61,989 bases of DNA from an uncultured Mediterraneibacter sp. (GTDB taxonomy: Bacteria > Bacillota > Clostridia > Lachnospirales > Lachnospiraceae), in assembly GCF_934309415.1 (NCBI RefSeq), contig NZ_CAKRDI010000018.1, forward strand, positions 1 through 61,989, written 5' to 3'. Below the pieces are notes generated by a model. That model was not told the DNA's origin, made no database searches, and was given only the letters and a program-made list of their open reading frames with translations. A program made the translations under genes and the position numbers. Below are positions 9,147 through 18,430 of this stretch, piece after piece. How positions within the stretch are numbered: position 1 is the first letter of the stretch; each line of letters starts with the position of its first letter.

Positions 9147-10430
9147 ATGAAAAAGAAATTAGTCAGTATATTATTAACAGCGACTATGGCAGCAACACTG
9201 TTAGCAGGATGTGGTGGAAGCAGTTCGGGATCAGATGAAGGGGAAAAATCATCCGGGGACAGTAAAACAGTTACTATGATGTCCTGGTATTCCGAAGATC
9301 AGATGGAAGGTGTCATTGATGCAATTGAAGAAAAACTGGGTGGTGAGTATACAATCGATTATACATATGTTACTAATTCAGATTACAACAATGTACTCAG
9401 CACACAGCTTGCAGCAGGGGAAGGACCAGATGTAATTTCAGATGGTGCGAATTTCCCGGCACGAATTAAGGCAGGAAATGTAAAAGATATTACAGACACA
9501 GGACTTACAGATGGATTCAGTGACGAGGGACTTGCACTTTGCACAGTAGATGGAAAGAATTACGGAATTCCGTGTTATGGCTGGTTTGCAGGAATCTTTT
9601 ACAATAAAGATCTTTTTGAACAGGCAGGAATTACGGAAGTACCGACTACTTATGATGAATTTCTTGATGTCTGCGATAAACTGGAGAGCAAAGATATCAA
9701 ACCGATTGCAATGGGACTTGCAGATGGAGACAACGGACTGCATGCTTTCAGTGGATTCCTGGAAAGCAATTTTTATGAGGCAACAGAAGAAGGAAAGAAC
9801 TTTGATGTAGATTTTGCAGAGGGTAAAGAAAAAATGGAAGGCACCTTAAATCCATATATTGAGAAATGGATGAAAATGGTAGATAACGGTTATATCACCT
9901 CAGACATGGTAGGAATTTCCTTTGATCAGGCGAAAGATGAATTCTCAAATGGAAAAGCAGCAATGTTTATTACAGGTCCATGGGAATATGACACATTCAA
10001 AGAAGCAGGTGTGAACTTTGGAGTAATGCCATTTTTAGGAGATGGAGAAGAAACACAGTATCTGATTGGTGGTCCTGCAGCAAGCTGGGGAATTAATACA
10101 AATACTAAGAATGAAGAAGGTGCTGAAAAGGTATTGGAAGCTTTGGCAAGTACAGAAGTACAGCAGGCATTTGTTGATGCAAACCCAGGAGGAAGCTCTT
10201 ATAAGGAAGGTGTCACAACAGGACTTCCGGAAGAATATGCAAATGTGGAAGATGCACTTAACAATGGAAGAATTGCATGCTGTTGGGACAGATGGAGTGT
10301 CAATATGCCATCTCAGACGCTAATTGATGAGATTAACTCACAGATGCAGGGACTTGTATCAGGAGAAAGTACAGTGGAGGATTTCCTGAAAAACCTGGAC
10401 AGTAAGGCAGATTCAATTCGTTACGAATAA
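9147..10430 (+). CDS. ABC sugar-binding lipoprotein (CUT1 family)
   Basis: The start at 9147 is chosen over 9108 because AGGAGAGG lies just upstream and the signal peptide then begins MKKKLVSILL. A lipobox LLAGC at about residues 19-23 places the acylated Cys at the membrane surface. The rest of the 427-residue protein is a type 1 extracellular solute-binding fold with GEGPDVI, YGIPCYGW and AAMFITGPWEY segments typical of oligosaccharide binders. It delivers substrate to the two permeases downstream. The sugar cannot be named; neighbours suggest an oligosaccharide or glycoside. An intercistronic hairpin follows. Confidence 0.92.
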   Translation: MKKKLVSILLTATMAATLLAGCGGSSSGSDEGEKSSGDSKTVTMMSWYSEDQMEGVIDAIEEKLGGEYTIDYTYVTNSDYNNVLSTQLAAGEGPDVISDGANFPARIKAGNVKDITDTGLTDGFSDEGLALCTVDGKNYGIPCYGWFAGIFYNKDLFEQAGITEVPTTYDEFLDVCDKLESKDIKPIAMGLADGDNGLHAFSGFLESNFYEATEEGKNFDVDFAEGKEKMEGTLNPYIEKWMKMVDNGYITSDMVGISFDQAKDEFSNGKAAMFITGPWEYDTFKEAGVNFGVMPFLGDGEETQYLIGGPAASWGINTNTKNEEGAEKVLEALASTEVQQAFVDANPGGSSYKEGVTTGLPEEYANVEDALNNGRIACCWDRWSVNMPSQTLIDEINSQMQGLVSGESTVEDFLKNLDSKADSIRYE

Positions 10431-10440
10431 AGAAAAACGA

Positions 10441-10464
10441 AAAGGCTGTCATAAGACAGCCTTT
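10441..10464 (+). other. intercistronic hairpin after the binding-protein gene
   Basis: A ten-base perfect stem (AAAGGCTGTC / GACAGCCTTT) with an ATAA loop and no following T run. Hairpins here often protect the upstream message or cause partial termination, so that the binding protein is made in excess over the permeases. Confidence 0.6.
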
Positions 10465-10567
10465 AAAAATTATTGGAGAATGAATTAAAATCAATTAGGA
10501 AAATCCCCATTTTAATATGGAAATACAAGGTAAATCATAAAAACGGCTGCTTATTCAGGAGGAGAAC

Positions 10568-11461
10568 ATGCTGAAAAATAAAATTAAAATAAAAAAGGAA
10601 ACTCCATATTTTATTATGGGACTTCCGGCGGTAATTGTGTTTGTTACATTTTTCATATTACCGTTGATTTTTACAATTCGATATAGCTTTTATAATTGGA
10701 CCAATTTTTCGCCGGATATTACCTTTAACGGGCTAGATAACTATAAAAAAATTTTTTCAGATTCATCTATTTTTCAGGGAATAAAAAATTCACTGGTATA
10801 TGCATTCTTTACAGTATTGCTGCAAAATGTAATCTCGTTACCGGTAGCAGTAGTACTTAATACAAAACTCAGGGGAAGAAACTTTTTCAGAGCATTATAT
10901 TTCTGCCCGGCAGTTTTAAGTACGCTTGTAGTCGGATATTTATGGAAATATATTTTGTCAGCAAGTGATTTTGGATTTGTAAATCAGATTCTTCGAGGCC
11001 TTGGGTTGCAGTCGGTGAATTTCCTTGGCAGTGGAAGTCTTGCGCTTGGAAGTATTATTTTCACACAGGTCTGGCAATGGTTTGGCTGGTCAATGGTTAT
11101 TTATCTTGGAAATTTACAGAGTATCAGTGAAGACCTGTATGAAGCAGCATCAATAGATGGTGCCAGCACATTGAGAAAATTCTGGCATATCACTATCCCG
11201 GGACTTGCGCCGGCAATTAAGATTAATCTTGTAACAGGAATGATTTCCGGATTAAAAGTTTTCGATGTAGTTTTGGCTATGACAAACGGTGGTCCGGCTC
11301 ACAAAACAGATACAATCCTGTTAATGATGTTTGCAAAATTCTCAGATGGTAATTATGGATATGCATCTGCATTTGGAATTATCTTTTTGATTGTCAGCAT
11401 GTTGTTATCGGCAGTTCTGCTTGGTATTTTTGGAAAATGGGAAAGGAGACTGGGACAATGA
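10568..11461 (+). CDS. ABC sugar permease, MalF/UgpA type
   Basis: A 297-residue inner-membrane subunit with six predicted helices. The coupling loop EAASIDGASTLRKFWHITIP contains the EAA motif that contacts the ATPase. An AGGAGGAGAAC site precedes the start. Its stop overlaps the next start (ATGA at 11458-11461), indicating translational coupling to the second permease. It forms the importer channel with that partner. No ATPase gene is in the cluster. Confidence 0.93.
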   Translation: MLKNKIKIKKETPYFIMGLPAVIVFVTFFILPLIFTIRYSFYNWTNFSPDITFNGLDNYKKIFSDSSIFQGIKNSLVYAFFTVLLQNVISLPVAVVLNTKLRGRNFFRALYFCPAVLSTLVVGYLWKYILSASDFGFVNQILRGLGLQSVNFLGSGSLALGSIIFTQVWQWFGWSMVIYLGNLQSISEDLYEAASIDGASTLRKFWHITIPGLAPAIKINLVTGMISGLKVFDVVLAMTNGGPAHKTDTILLMMFAKFSDGNYGYASAFGIIFLIVSMLLSAVLLGIFGKWERRLGQ

Positions 11462-12291
11462 AAAAAAAGACAGCACATCAGACCTGGTTGAAATATATAG
11501 TACTTGTCATAATTGGGATTATTGTAATTATTCCACTATATTATTTAATTGTGACTACTTTCAAAACACCAGCAGAAGCAACAGCATCCCCAATGGGATT
11601 ACCGTCTTCATTCAGCCTTAGTGGGTATAAAGAAGCATTTGAGAAAATGCAGTTTCCAAGAGCATTCTTAAATACATTTATTATCACTGCATGTTCTGTA
11701 GTAGGAATTATAATTACTTCTTCTATGTTAGGATATGTGCTTCATAGAAAAAGAGAACTAAAAATTTCTAAATTAGTTTTCGCGTTGATTTTATCAGGAA
11801 TGTTATTCCCATATCAGATGTCTATTCTTGGTCTGTATAAATTGATTAGAAGTCTTGGATTAATGAATCATCTGGCATCGGTTATATTTATCAATATCGC
11901 TTGCAATATACCATTTGCAACCTTTATGTTTCGGAGTTTTGTTTCAACAATTCCAGAAGAACTGGAAGAGGCGGCAAGTATTGATGGAGCAGGTACATTC
12001 CGAATTTTCTGGAAGATTACATTCCCTCTTATGAAGCCAATTGTGGCAACTGTAACTATTTTGAATTCTCTGACGATCTGGAATGACTTTATGGGGCCAC
12101 TGTATTTCCTGCAGTTAAGAGAAAAAGATGTTTTGTTACAGGAGATTTATAGAAATATAGGACAGTTTTCAACGGATTGGACCAGTCTTTTCCAGATGCT
12201 TGTATTAGGTGCATTACCGTTACTAATTTTCTATTTGTTTATGCAACGATATATTATTGGTGGAGTCATGAGTGGCTCAGTGAAAGGATAA
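11458..12291 (+). CDS. ABC sugar permease, MalG/UgpE type
   Basis: The start is placed at 11458 inside the ATGA overlap, with AAAGGAGA upstream, instead of 11437. The 277-residue membrane protein has six helices and the EAA loop EEAASIDGAGTFRIFWKITFP. It completes the heterodimeric channel with the preceding permease and ends with the conserved short C-terminal segment of the MalG group. The gene ends ten bases before the 644-residue protein gene, with AAAGGAGCAG between, so all are probably one operon. Confidence 0.93.
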   Translation: MKKKTAHQTWLKYIVLVIIGIIVIIPLYYLIVTTFKTPAEATASPMGLPSSFSLSGYKEAFEKMQFPRAFLNTFIITACSVVGIIITSSMLGYVLHRKRELKISKLVFALILSGMLFPYQMSILGLYKLIRSLGLMNHLASVIFINIACNIPFATFMFRSFVSTIPEELEEAASIDGAGTFRIFWKITFPLMKPIVATVTILNSLTIWNDFMGPLYFLQLREKDVLLQEIYRNIGQFSTDWTSLFQMLVLGALPLLIFYLFMQRYIIGGVMSGSVKG

Positions 12292-12301
12292 AGGAGCAGA
12301 T

Positions 12302-14236
12302 ATGTGTGAAAATCAGTTTTTATTAAAAGAAGCTCAGGATGGAACTCTTACATTTCTGGCAAATAATGTAGATCCTTACAAAATGAACTGGATAGAAGGA
12401 GAACATTCCTGGGGAAGTGTGACAGCACCAGAGGGGATTGCTGTACAGGTGACACGAAATATCACAGAAGAGGGAAATTTAAGAGAAGAGTATAATTTCA
12501 CAAATGTATCAGAGTTTCCTGTCTTTTTTCAAAATACAGACTTGGGAATTTATGCAACTTTTAATGACAGCTATGAGGACGCAACGACTTGTATGAAACA
12601 AAGATGTCATACCCATTTATATTGTAACGGAGAAGCAGCCTATGTAATGGCTCTGAGGATGGGGGGAGAAGCGCCTCATTTAGGAATGATGCTGCTGGAA
12701 GGTGGTTTGAATGGATATAGTATTCAGCGAAAAGAAAAAGAACTGAGCAATGATCGTGGCGATTTTGTTTTACATCCGGACATAAAAAAATTAGAGCCGA
12801 AAGAAACTAAAAAAATCAGTTGGGAACTTTTCTGGTTTGATTCCCGAGATGAATTTAAAGAAAAAATAAAAGAAAGAGGTGCAATCCCTTTTCTTGAGAC
12901 AAAGCAATGCACCTGGTATGAAGGAGAAACAGTAGACTTTGTAGTTCAGTATGGGAAGAAAATTGCAAAAGATAAGATTACAGTCAGTATAAATGGTATG
13001 CAGATTCCATTTGAACATCAGGATCAAAATACTGGAACAAAGATAAGATGTACTTATCTGGCGGAAAAATCAGGAGAACAGAAAATAGAAGTAAAAATGC
13101 AGGATAAGACATTAATAGCCAGATTTTACATTGCTCCTTCCCTGAAAGAGATTATAAAAAAGAGATGTCATTTTATTGCAGAGAAGCAGCAGTATCATCA
13201 ACAGGGAACTTCATTGGACGGTGCATACCTGATTTATGATAAAGAAAGTAAACATTTATATTACAGCCATACATTTGACGATCATAATGGTGGTCGTGAA
13301 CGTGTCGGTATGGCAGTGCTCCTTGCGAAATATCTTCAGAAGGAAAAAGATTCTGTTTTGGAGAAAAGCCTGAAAAATTATCTGGAGTATTTTTATCGTG
13401 AATTATATGACAGGGAATCAGGCACTGTATTTAATGATATACATAGAAACAAAGACTGGCACAGATTATATAATTATGCCTGGGCAGCTATTTTACAGTT
13501 GGAAGTATATAAATTGACAGGAAATGCTATTTACCTGGAAGATACGGTGAAAACATATCTCAGATTCTATGAGTCTGGTGGAACACACTTTTACCCGATT
13601 GGAGTGCAGATTCCAGAACTTGTACAGCAACTCAGTGAACAGGAACAGAAAAGCAGGGATGATGAAATTGCGGAAAAATGGAAGGAATACAGTATAAGAT
13701 TAAAGGAAGCATTTCAAAAACATGCGGAATATATTTGCCAGACGGGAACTGATTATCCAAGTTCTGAAGTGAATTATGAGCAGAGCATTGTAGCTCCGGC
13801 AGCAGGAATTTTATTACAGGCGTATCAGGTGTTTAAAGAGGAAAAATATTTAAAAGCAGCAGAAAAGCAGATTGAAATTTTATCATTGTTTAATGGAACA
13901 CAACCAGATTATCATCTGTTTGAAAATTCAATCCGACACTGGGATGGATACTGGTTTGGAAAGAGAAAAATGCTTGGAGATACATTTCCTCATTACTGGA
14001 GTGTGACGACAGGAGACGTATATAAGATGTATTCTGAAATTACAAAGACGGAGTTCCTGAGTGACAGGGGAGAGGCATCACTCAGAGGGTGTCTGAATCT
14101 GTTTGACAGTGATGGTTTTGGATCCTGCGCAATGGTTTATCCAAAGTCAGTTAATGGAAAACCGGCAGAGTACTATGATCCATGGGCAAATGATCAGGAC
14201 TGGGCTTTATATTATGCGATGAGATGGTCAGTATAA
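12302..14236 (+). CDS. uncharacterised protein, six-hairpin glycosidase-like
   Basis: A 644-residue protein without signal peptide, so it is predicted to be cytosolic. The N-terminal 270 residues look beta-rich, including a putative sugar-binding beta-sandwich. From about residue 285 the sequence becomes helical with repeated aromatic/acidic helix ends (NKDWHRLYNYAWAAILQLE, then HWDGYWFGKRKMLGD and DPWANDQDWALYYAMRW), the pattern of an (alpha/alpha)6 barrel. By family knowledge such barrels include glycosidases acting on uronides and oligosaccharides. Its place directly behind an ABC importer suggests it processes the imported compound. I recognise no named family with certainty and cannot give a substrate. 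Confidence 0.6.
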   Translation: MCENQFLLKEAQDGTLTFLANNVDPYKMNWIEGEHSWGSVTAPEGIAVQVTRNITEEGNLREEYNFTNVSEFPVFFQNTDLGIYATFNDSYEDATTCMKQRCHTHLYCNGEAAYVMALRMGGEAPHLGMMLLEGGLNGYSIQRKEKELSNDRGDFVLHPDIKKLEPKETKKISWELFWFDSRDEFKEKIKERGAIPFLETKQCTWYEGETVDFVVQYGKKIAKDKITVSINGMQIPFEHQDQNTGTKIRCTYLAEKSGEQKIEVKMQDKTLIARFYIAPSLKEIIKKRCHFIAEKQQYHQQGTSLDGAYLIYDKESKHLYYSHTFDDHNGGRERVGMAVLLAKYLQKEKDSVLEKSLKNYLEYFYRELYDRESGTVFNDIHRNKDWHRLYNYAWAAILQLEVYKLTGNAIYLEDTVKTYLRFYESGGTHFYPIGVQIPELVQQLSEQEQKSRDDEIAEKWKEYSIRLKEAFQKHAEYICQTGTDYPSSEVNYEQSIVAPAAGILLQAYQVFKEEKYLKAAEKQIEILSLFNGTQPDYHLFENSIRHWDGYWFGKRKMLGDTFPHYWSVTTGDVYKMYSEITKTEFLSDRGEASLRGCLNLFDSDGFGSCAMVYPKSVNGKPAEYYDPWANDQDWALYYAMRWSV

Positions 14237-14632
14237 ATTATCATGAATCTTATAGGAGATGTATGAGTGAGGTTATAGTTCGCTGAGTATTAAAAAAGAA
14301 TTGTTAGAAGTTACTTGAAATAGTAAAAATATAAAGAACAGGAATTGCATGAGATAGTATCAGGTTGCAGAAAGTGGCAACCGTGGATAGATTCTCTCAT
14401 ACAATTCCTGTTTTTTTATTAGGAGTTATGTTAGACTGAATCTATGAGCGACATTCATTTTGTCAGTGTGAAACTTTTGTAAAAAAAACTTACTTTTCTT
14501 TTATCTTATGCAAATGGGCTTTCTGGATTATGATACAGATGTAGCAAGGAAGTAACCAATTAAGGATGTTAGATGGATGGCCGGCTGAAATCTAAATGAT
14601 AAGAAAGAGATAAGAGAAAAGGAGTTCATATC
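14237..14632 (+). other. 396-base gap with terminator, before the GatZ-like operon
   Basis: The left part holds the operon terminator (14339-14417). The right part (14420-14625) should contain the promoter and activator site of the PTS operon, but I see no convincing -35/-10 pair or clear dyad. A good ribosome binding site (AAAAGGAG) lies just before 14633. Confidence 0.5.
14339..14417 (+). terminator. terminator of the ABC operon
   Basis: Long stem arms (CAGGAATTGCATGAGA / TCTCATACAATTCCTG) enclose a small inner hairpin and are followed by seven T. It isolates the ABC operon from the downstream operon. Confidence 0.85.
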
Positions 14633-15898
14633 ATGAAGAAAAATGTAAGTATTACAAAAGCAGTTCAGTTTGTCGTAAATGCACAGGATGAGAGATACAC
14701 AATGCTTGGCATCGGTCCAATGTCCGAGAACTTTCTGAGAGCATCACTGGAAATCTCAAAAGAAAAAGATTTCCCACTTATGTACATTGCAAGCCGTAAT
14801 CAGGTAGATGCTTACAAACTTGGCGGAGGATATGTATTCAACAGTGATCAGAAACTGTTCCGTGAGAAAATCGAATCTATCTGCAAAGAGATCGATTACG
14901 ACAACGTTTACTATCTGTGCAGAGACCATGGCGGCCCATGGCAGAGAGACAAAGAAAGAAACGATCACTTACCGGAAGCAGAAGCAATGGAACTTGCAAA
15001 AGAATCTTATAAAGAAGATATCCTGAATGGATTCGATCTGCTTCATATCGATCCTACAAAAGATCCGGATGAGATGTGCAAGGTTGTTGACATCGACATC
15101 GTCTTCAGAAGAACAGTAGAACTGATCGAGTACTGTGAGCAGGTAAGAAAAGAGTACGGTATCGAAAAAGAGATCGCATACGAAGTTGGAACAGAGGAGA
15201 CAAGCGGAGGACTTACATCTCTGGATACATACGAAGGATTCATCAAGAGAATCAAAGAGTACACAACAGAGCACAACCTTCCAATGCCGATCTTCATCGT
15301 AGGACAGACAGGAACACTTACAAGACTGACAAAGAATGTAGGACATTTTAATTACGAGAACTCAAAAGAACTCAGCAGAATTGCAAAGAAATATGGTGTT
15401 GGATTAAAAGAGCATAACGGGGATTATCTGAGTGAAGCAAAACTGCTTGCACATCTTCCACTGGAGATTACAGCCATGAATGTAGCACCTGCATTTGGTA
15501 CAATCGAGACAATGGCACTTCTGGAACTCCTGGATGTGGAAGACAAATTCAAAGAGCTTGGAGCAATCAAAGATGCATCAAACCTCAGAGAAGTACTGAC
15601 ACATGAATCCATCTACTCCATGAAATGGAAAAAATGGCTGACAGATGAAGTAGATATGTCAGATCTGACAGCACTGGACGATGCAACAAAACTTCAGATT
15701 ACAGAACTGTGTGGTCACTACACATTCTCTAAACCAGAGGTAGAAAAAGAAATCAATAAACTTTATGAGAATCTTGCAACAATCAAGATCGATGGTAAGA
15801 GATATGTAATTGAGAAGCTCAAAGAAGAGATGGAGAAACATGTAAGATGCTTCAATATGGAAGGACTTACAAGCAAGATCGAGGCAGCAAACGCATAA
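14633..15898 (+). CDS. GatZ/KbaZ-family protein, possible sugar-phosphate 4-epimerase
   Basis: A 421-residue protein of the family annotated as class II tagatose-bisphosphate aldolase non-catalytic subunit (COG4573). The N-terminal TIM-barrel features include LGIGPMSENFLRA, LCRDHGGPWQRD with DHGGP near the active site, and AYEVGTEETSGG. Family knowledge: GatZ/KbaZ were first seen as partners of GatY/KbaY, but several homologues are reported as tagatose-6-phosphate/fructose-6-phosphate 4-epimerases. No GatY-like aldolase is in this window, which favours the epimerase reading. It heads an operon with a fructose-type PTS, transaldolase and transketolase. The exact substrate is inference. Confidence 0.72.
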   Translation: MKKNVSITKAVQFVVNAQDERYTMLGIGPMSENFLRASLEISKEKDFPLMYIASRNQVDAYKLGGGYVFNSDQKLFREKIESICKEIDYDNVYYLCRDHGGPWQRDKERNDHLPEAEAMELAKESYKEDILNGFDLLHIDPTKDPDEMCKVVDIDIVFRRTVELIEYCEQVRKEYGIEKEIAYEVGTEETSGGLTSLDTYEGFIKRIKEYTTEHNLPMPIFIVGQTGTLTRLTKNVGHFNYENSKELSRIAKKYGVGLKEHNGDYLSEAKLLAHLPLEITAMNVAPAFGTIETMALLELLDVEDKFKELGAIKDASNLREVLTHESIYSMKWKKWLTDEVDMSDLTALDDATKLQITELCGHYTFSKPEVEKEINKLYENLATIKIDGKRYVIEKLKEEMEKHVRCFNMEGLTSKIEAANA

Positions 15899-15955
15899 AG
15901 AGGCAGCAGGCAGATAAGAGAATCCCGCACTAAAAATCAGGGAGGAATCAGATCG

Positions 15956-17989
15956 ATGGTAAAAGGAAGAATGCTGGAAATCGTCCGTTACCTGGAAAAC
16001 GAACGGATGGCAAGTTATAAAGAAATTGCAGGTGTTCTTGATATGAAAGAAAGGACGGTTCGTTATGATGTGGACTGCATCAATAACGAGCTGTCCCTGA
16101 AAAAAGCACCTTTGATAGAGAAATATCCAAAAGGAATGTTATTTGTTCCGGATGATCTGGATTTTTCGGTCATCGTCGAGGATGAGGAATTTGTATTTAC
16201 ACCGGAAGAACGTCGGGAGATCGTCAGAATGTGGATCCTGTTTCGGACAGAAAAACTGAATCTGCGGGCATTAAGTGAAAAGATGCAGGTATCCAGACGA
16301 TCCATTCAGAATGATGTGGAGTCAGTTTCTCAGGAACTGCAGAAAGACGGACTGACTCTGGAATATGAAAAAGGCTTCCATTTACATGGAGAATCAGAAA
16401 AGAGTTATGGCAGAAGAAGCAGTGAACTGGTGAAAAATATCAAATTTCTGGATCCTGAAAAAAGGCGCAGCGCATATGGAAAATACATCGGTCAGATGCT
16501 GGAAGAGATGCTTCTTCCAGTCGAACTTGAGAAGCTGACTGAGTGGGTCAGCAGGTATTCAGAGCTGATGAACTGGGTGTTCAGTGATGAATCTTATCAA
16601 TGGTATGTGGCAAATGTAATTACATTCACATGGTATCTGATTCAGGAAAAAGAACTTCCGCAGACAGAGTGGGAAGAAAAATATGAAACCGGTCAGGGAA
16701 TCAAAAGATACGAAGCAATTACAGGAAGACAGCTCAGTGAAAGAGAGAAAGGAATTCTTGCAGGATTTGCAAAGTATACAAAAAAATATGTGAATCTGGA
16801 TGTAAACCTGGATCTCGTAAAGACAGAAGATATTGCGATGGATCTTGTAAAGAAGATGGAGCGAAGTCTTCAGATTCAGTTTTCAAAAGATGGAATTCTT
16901 CTGAAGGGACTGTTAAATCATATAGGTCCGATGCTGGAACGACTGAAATCAGGAGTTCTGTTACAGGAAGAGGCGGTTTCACTGATTCCGGAAGAATATG
17001 ATTATGTATACCGGGCTCTGAAAGAAATCATGAAAGAAGATGAGATCCTGTCTTCCCTGACAGAAAATGAAGAAGTTTATCTTGTTATCTTCTTCCTTGG
17101 AAGTATCCGCAGAATGCAACAGGCGCATTATAAAAATGTACTTCTTGTCTGTGGATTTGGATATGGTACAACAGCAGTGGTCAAAGATGCGCTGCTGAAT
17201 GGATATCAGGTATATATCAGAGAATCTATCCCGGCCTACAGAGTGAAGACATATGAAAAATGGGATGAGATCGATATTGTATTATCCACGGTACCGTTGG
17301 ATCTTCCTGTAAAGAAACCGTTCGCACAGTTACATGTGATCTTCCAGAAAGAAGATTATGTGAAGCTGGATCTTCTTGGAATCCAGAGAAAAAATGTACT
17401 GACCAATTACTTCGCGATTGAAAGAAGACTGGATTTCTTAAGTAAAGAAGACAGACAGCGGACGATGGATGTCATTAAAGAGGAACTCGGATATAAAGAA
17501 GTAAGAATGCCAGCCAAGTACTATAAACTTACAGATCTTCTTGAGAGAGAAGATGTCCGCTGTATTAGTGGGGCAGAGAGTTGGAAGCAGGCGGTGGAAT
17601 ATAGTACAGGAATTCTGATAGAACATGGAAAGATCCAAAGTTCCTATTGTCAGAACATCATCCAGGGGATTGAAATGCAGGGATTTTATTCAGTGACAGA
17701 TAATGCATTTGCATTGCTTCACGGAAATGAAACTGCCGGAGTAAATATAAGCTGCATGAGCCTTATTATATCAGAAGAACCTGTCAGGTTCGGTGAGAAA
17801 AAAGTAAATATTATTTTCTGCCTGGCAAGCAGAGATAAGAAGGAGCATGTGCCGGCAATTATACGCCTGATGCGAATGGTTGCGGCAACAGGATTTATAG
17901 AAGAACTGAAAAAATGCACAACAACAGATCAGGCGTGGAATGTAATTGAAACGTGTGAGAAAGAGGTGGAATCATGTTACCAGTTATAA
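15956..17989 (+). CDS. PRD-containing transcriptional activator (MtlR/LicR type)
   Basis: A 677-residue regulator in PTS-activator order: a helix-turn-helix (residues about 5-55, YKEIAGVLDMKERTVRYDVD), a second HTH/Mga-like segment (about 80-140), two PRD domains (about 180-390), a PTS IIB-like domain with a Cys in LLVCGFGYGTT (near residue 396) and a C-terminal IIA-like domain with His589 in LLHGNE. These sites are expected to be phosphorylated by PTS proteins, which couples activity to sugar flux. An AGGGAGGAATC site precedes the start. Its end overlaps the IIA gene, so it probably activates its own operon. Confidence 0.92.
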   Translation: MVKGRMLEIVRYLENERMASYKEIAGVLDMKERTVRYDVDCINNELSLKKAPLIEKYPKGMLFVPDDLDFSVIVEDEEFVFTPEERREIVRMWILFRTEKLNLRALSEKMQVSRRSIQNDVESVSQELQKDGLTLEYEKGFHLHGESEKSYGRRSSELVKNIKFLDPEKRRSAYGKYIGQMLEEMLLPVELEKLTEWVSRYSELMNWVFSDESYQWYVANVITFTWYLIQEKELPQTEWEEKYETGQGIKRYEAITGRQLSEREKGILAGFAKYTKKYVNLDVNLDLVKTEDIAMDLVKKMERSLQIQFSKDGILLKGLLNHIGPMLERLKSGVLLQEEAVSLIPEEYDYVYRALKEIMKEDEILSSLTENEEVYLVIFFLGSIRRMQQAHYKNVLLVCGFGYGTTAVVKDALLNGYQVYIRESIPAYRVKTYEKWDEIDIVLSTVPLDLPVKKPFAQLHVIFQKEDYVKLDLLGIQRKNVLTNYFAIERRLDFLSKEDRQRTMDVIKEELGYKEVRMPAKYYKLTDLLEREDVRCISGAESWKQAVEYSTGILIEHGKIQSSYCQNIIQGIEMQGFYSVTDNAFALLHGNETAGVNISCMSLIISEEPVRFGEKKVNIIFCLASRDKKEHVPAIIRLMRMVAATGFIEELKKCTTTDQAWNVIETCEKEVESCYQL

Positions 17990-18426
17990 ATAAGAATACA
18001 ATGTTATTTGATATAGAAGCAGAAGATAAGCTTCAGCTGATTCAGCAGATGGTAGACGCTTTTGAAAAAGAAGGTTATTTAAGTGACAGGGAAAAATTCT
18101 ATCAGGATGTACTGGAGAGAGAAAAAGTATTTTCCACATACATCGATTATGGCATTGGAATCCCGCACGGAAAGAGTGACGGAGTAAAAGAACCTGGTGT
18201 CTGTATTGCACGGCTTTCAAAGCCGGTACAGTGGGCAGAGGAAGAGGAAGCACAGGCAGATCTTGTCATTATGATCGCAGTAAGAAATAATAACGACAGC
18301 AACCTGCATATGCAGATCTTATCCCAGCTTTCCAGAAATCTGATGCATGAAGATTTCAGAGAAATGATGAAACACGGAGAAGTTGACGAAGTCTATGAGT
18401 CATTGGTTAAAGAAGTAGGAGCGTGA
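17974..18426 (+). CDS. PTS EIIA, fructose/mannitol family
   Basis: A 150-residue free-standing IIA domain (PTS_EIIA_2). The phospho-accepting His65 is in YGIGIPHGKS. It takes phosphate from HPr and passes it to the IIB encoded at 19688. Its start overlaps the regulator stop by 16 bases and AAAGAGGTGG precedes it; the IIC gene begins four bases after its stop. Cytoplasmic. Confidence 0.93.
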   Translation: MLPVINKNTMLFDIEAEDKLQLIQQMVDAFEKEGYLSDREKFYQDVLEREKVFSTYIDYGIGIPHGKSDGVKEPGVCIARLSKPVQWAEEEEAQADLVIMIAVRNNNDSNLHMQILSQLSRNLMHEDFREMMKHGEVDEVYESLVKEVGA

Positions 18427-18430
18427 GAAG

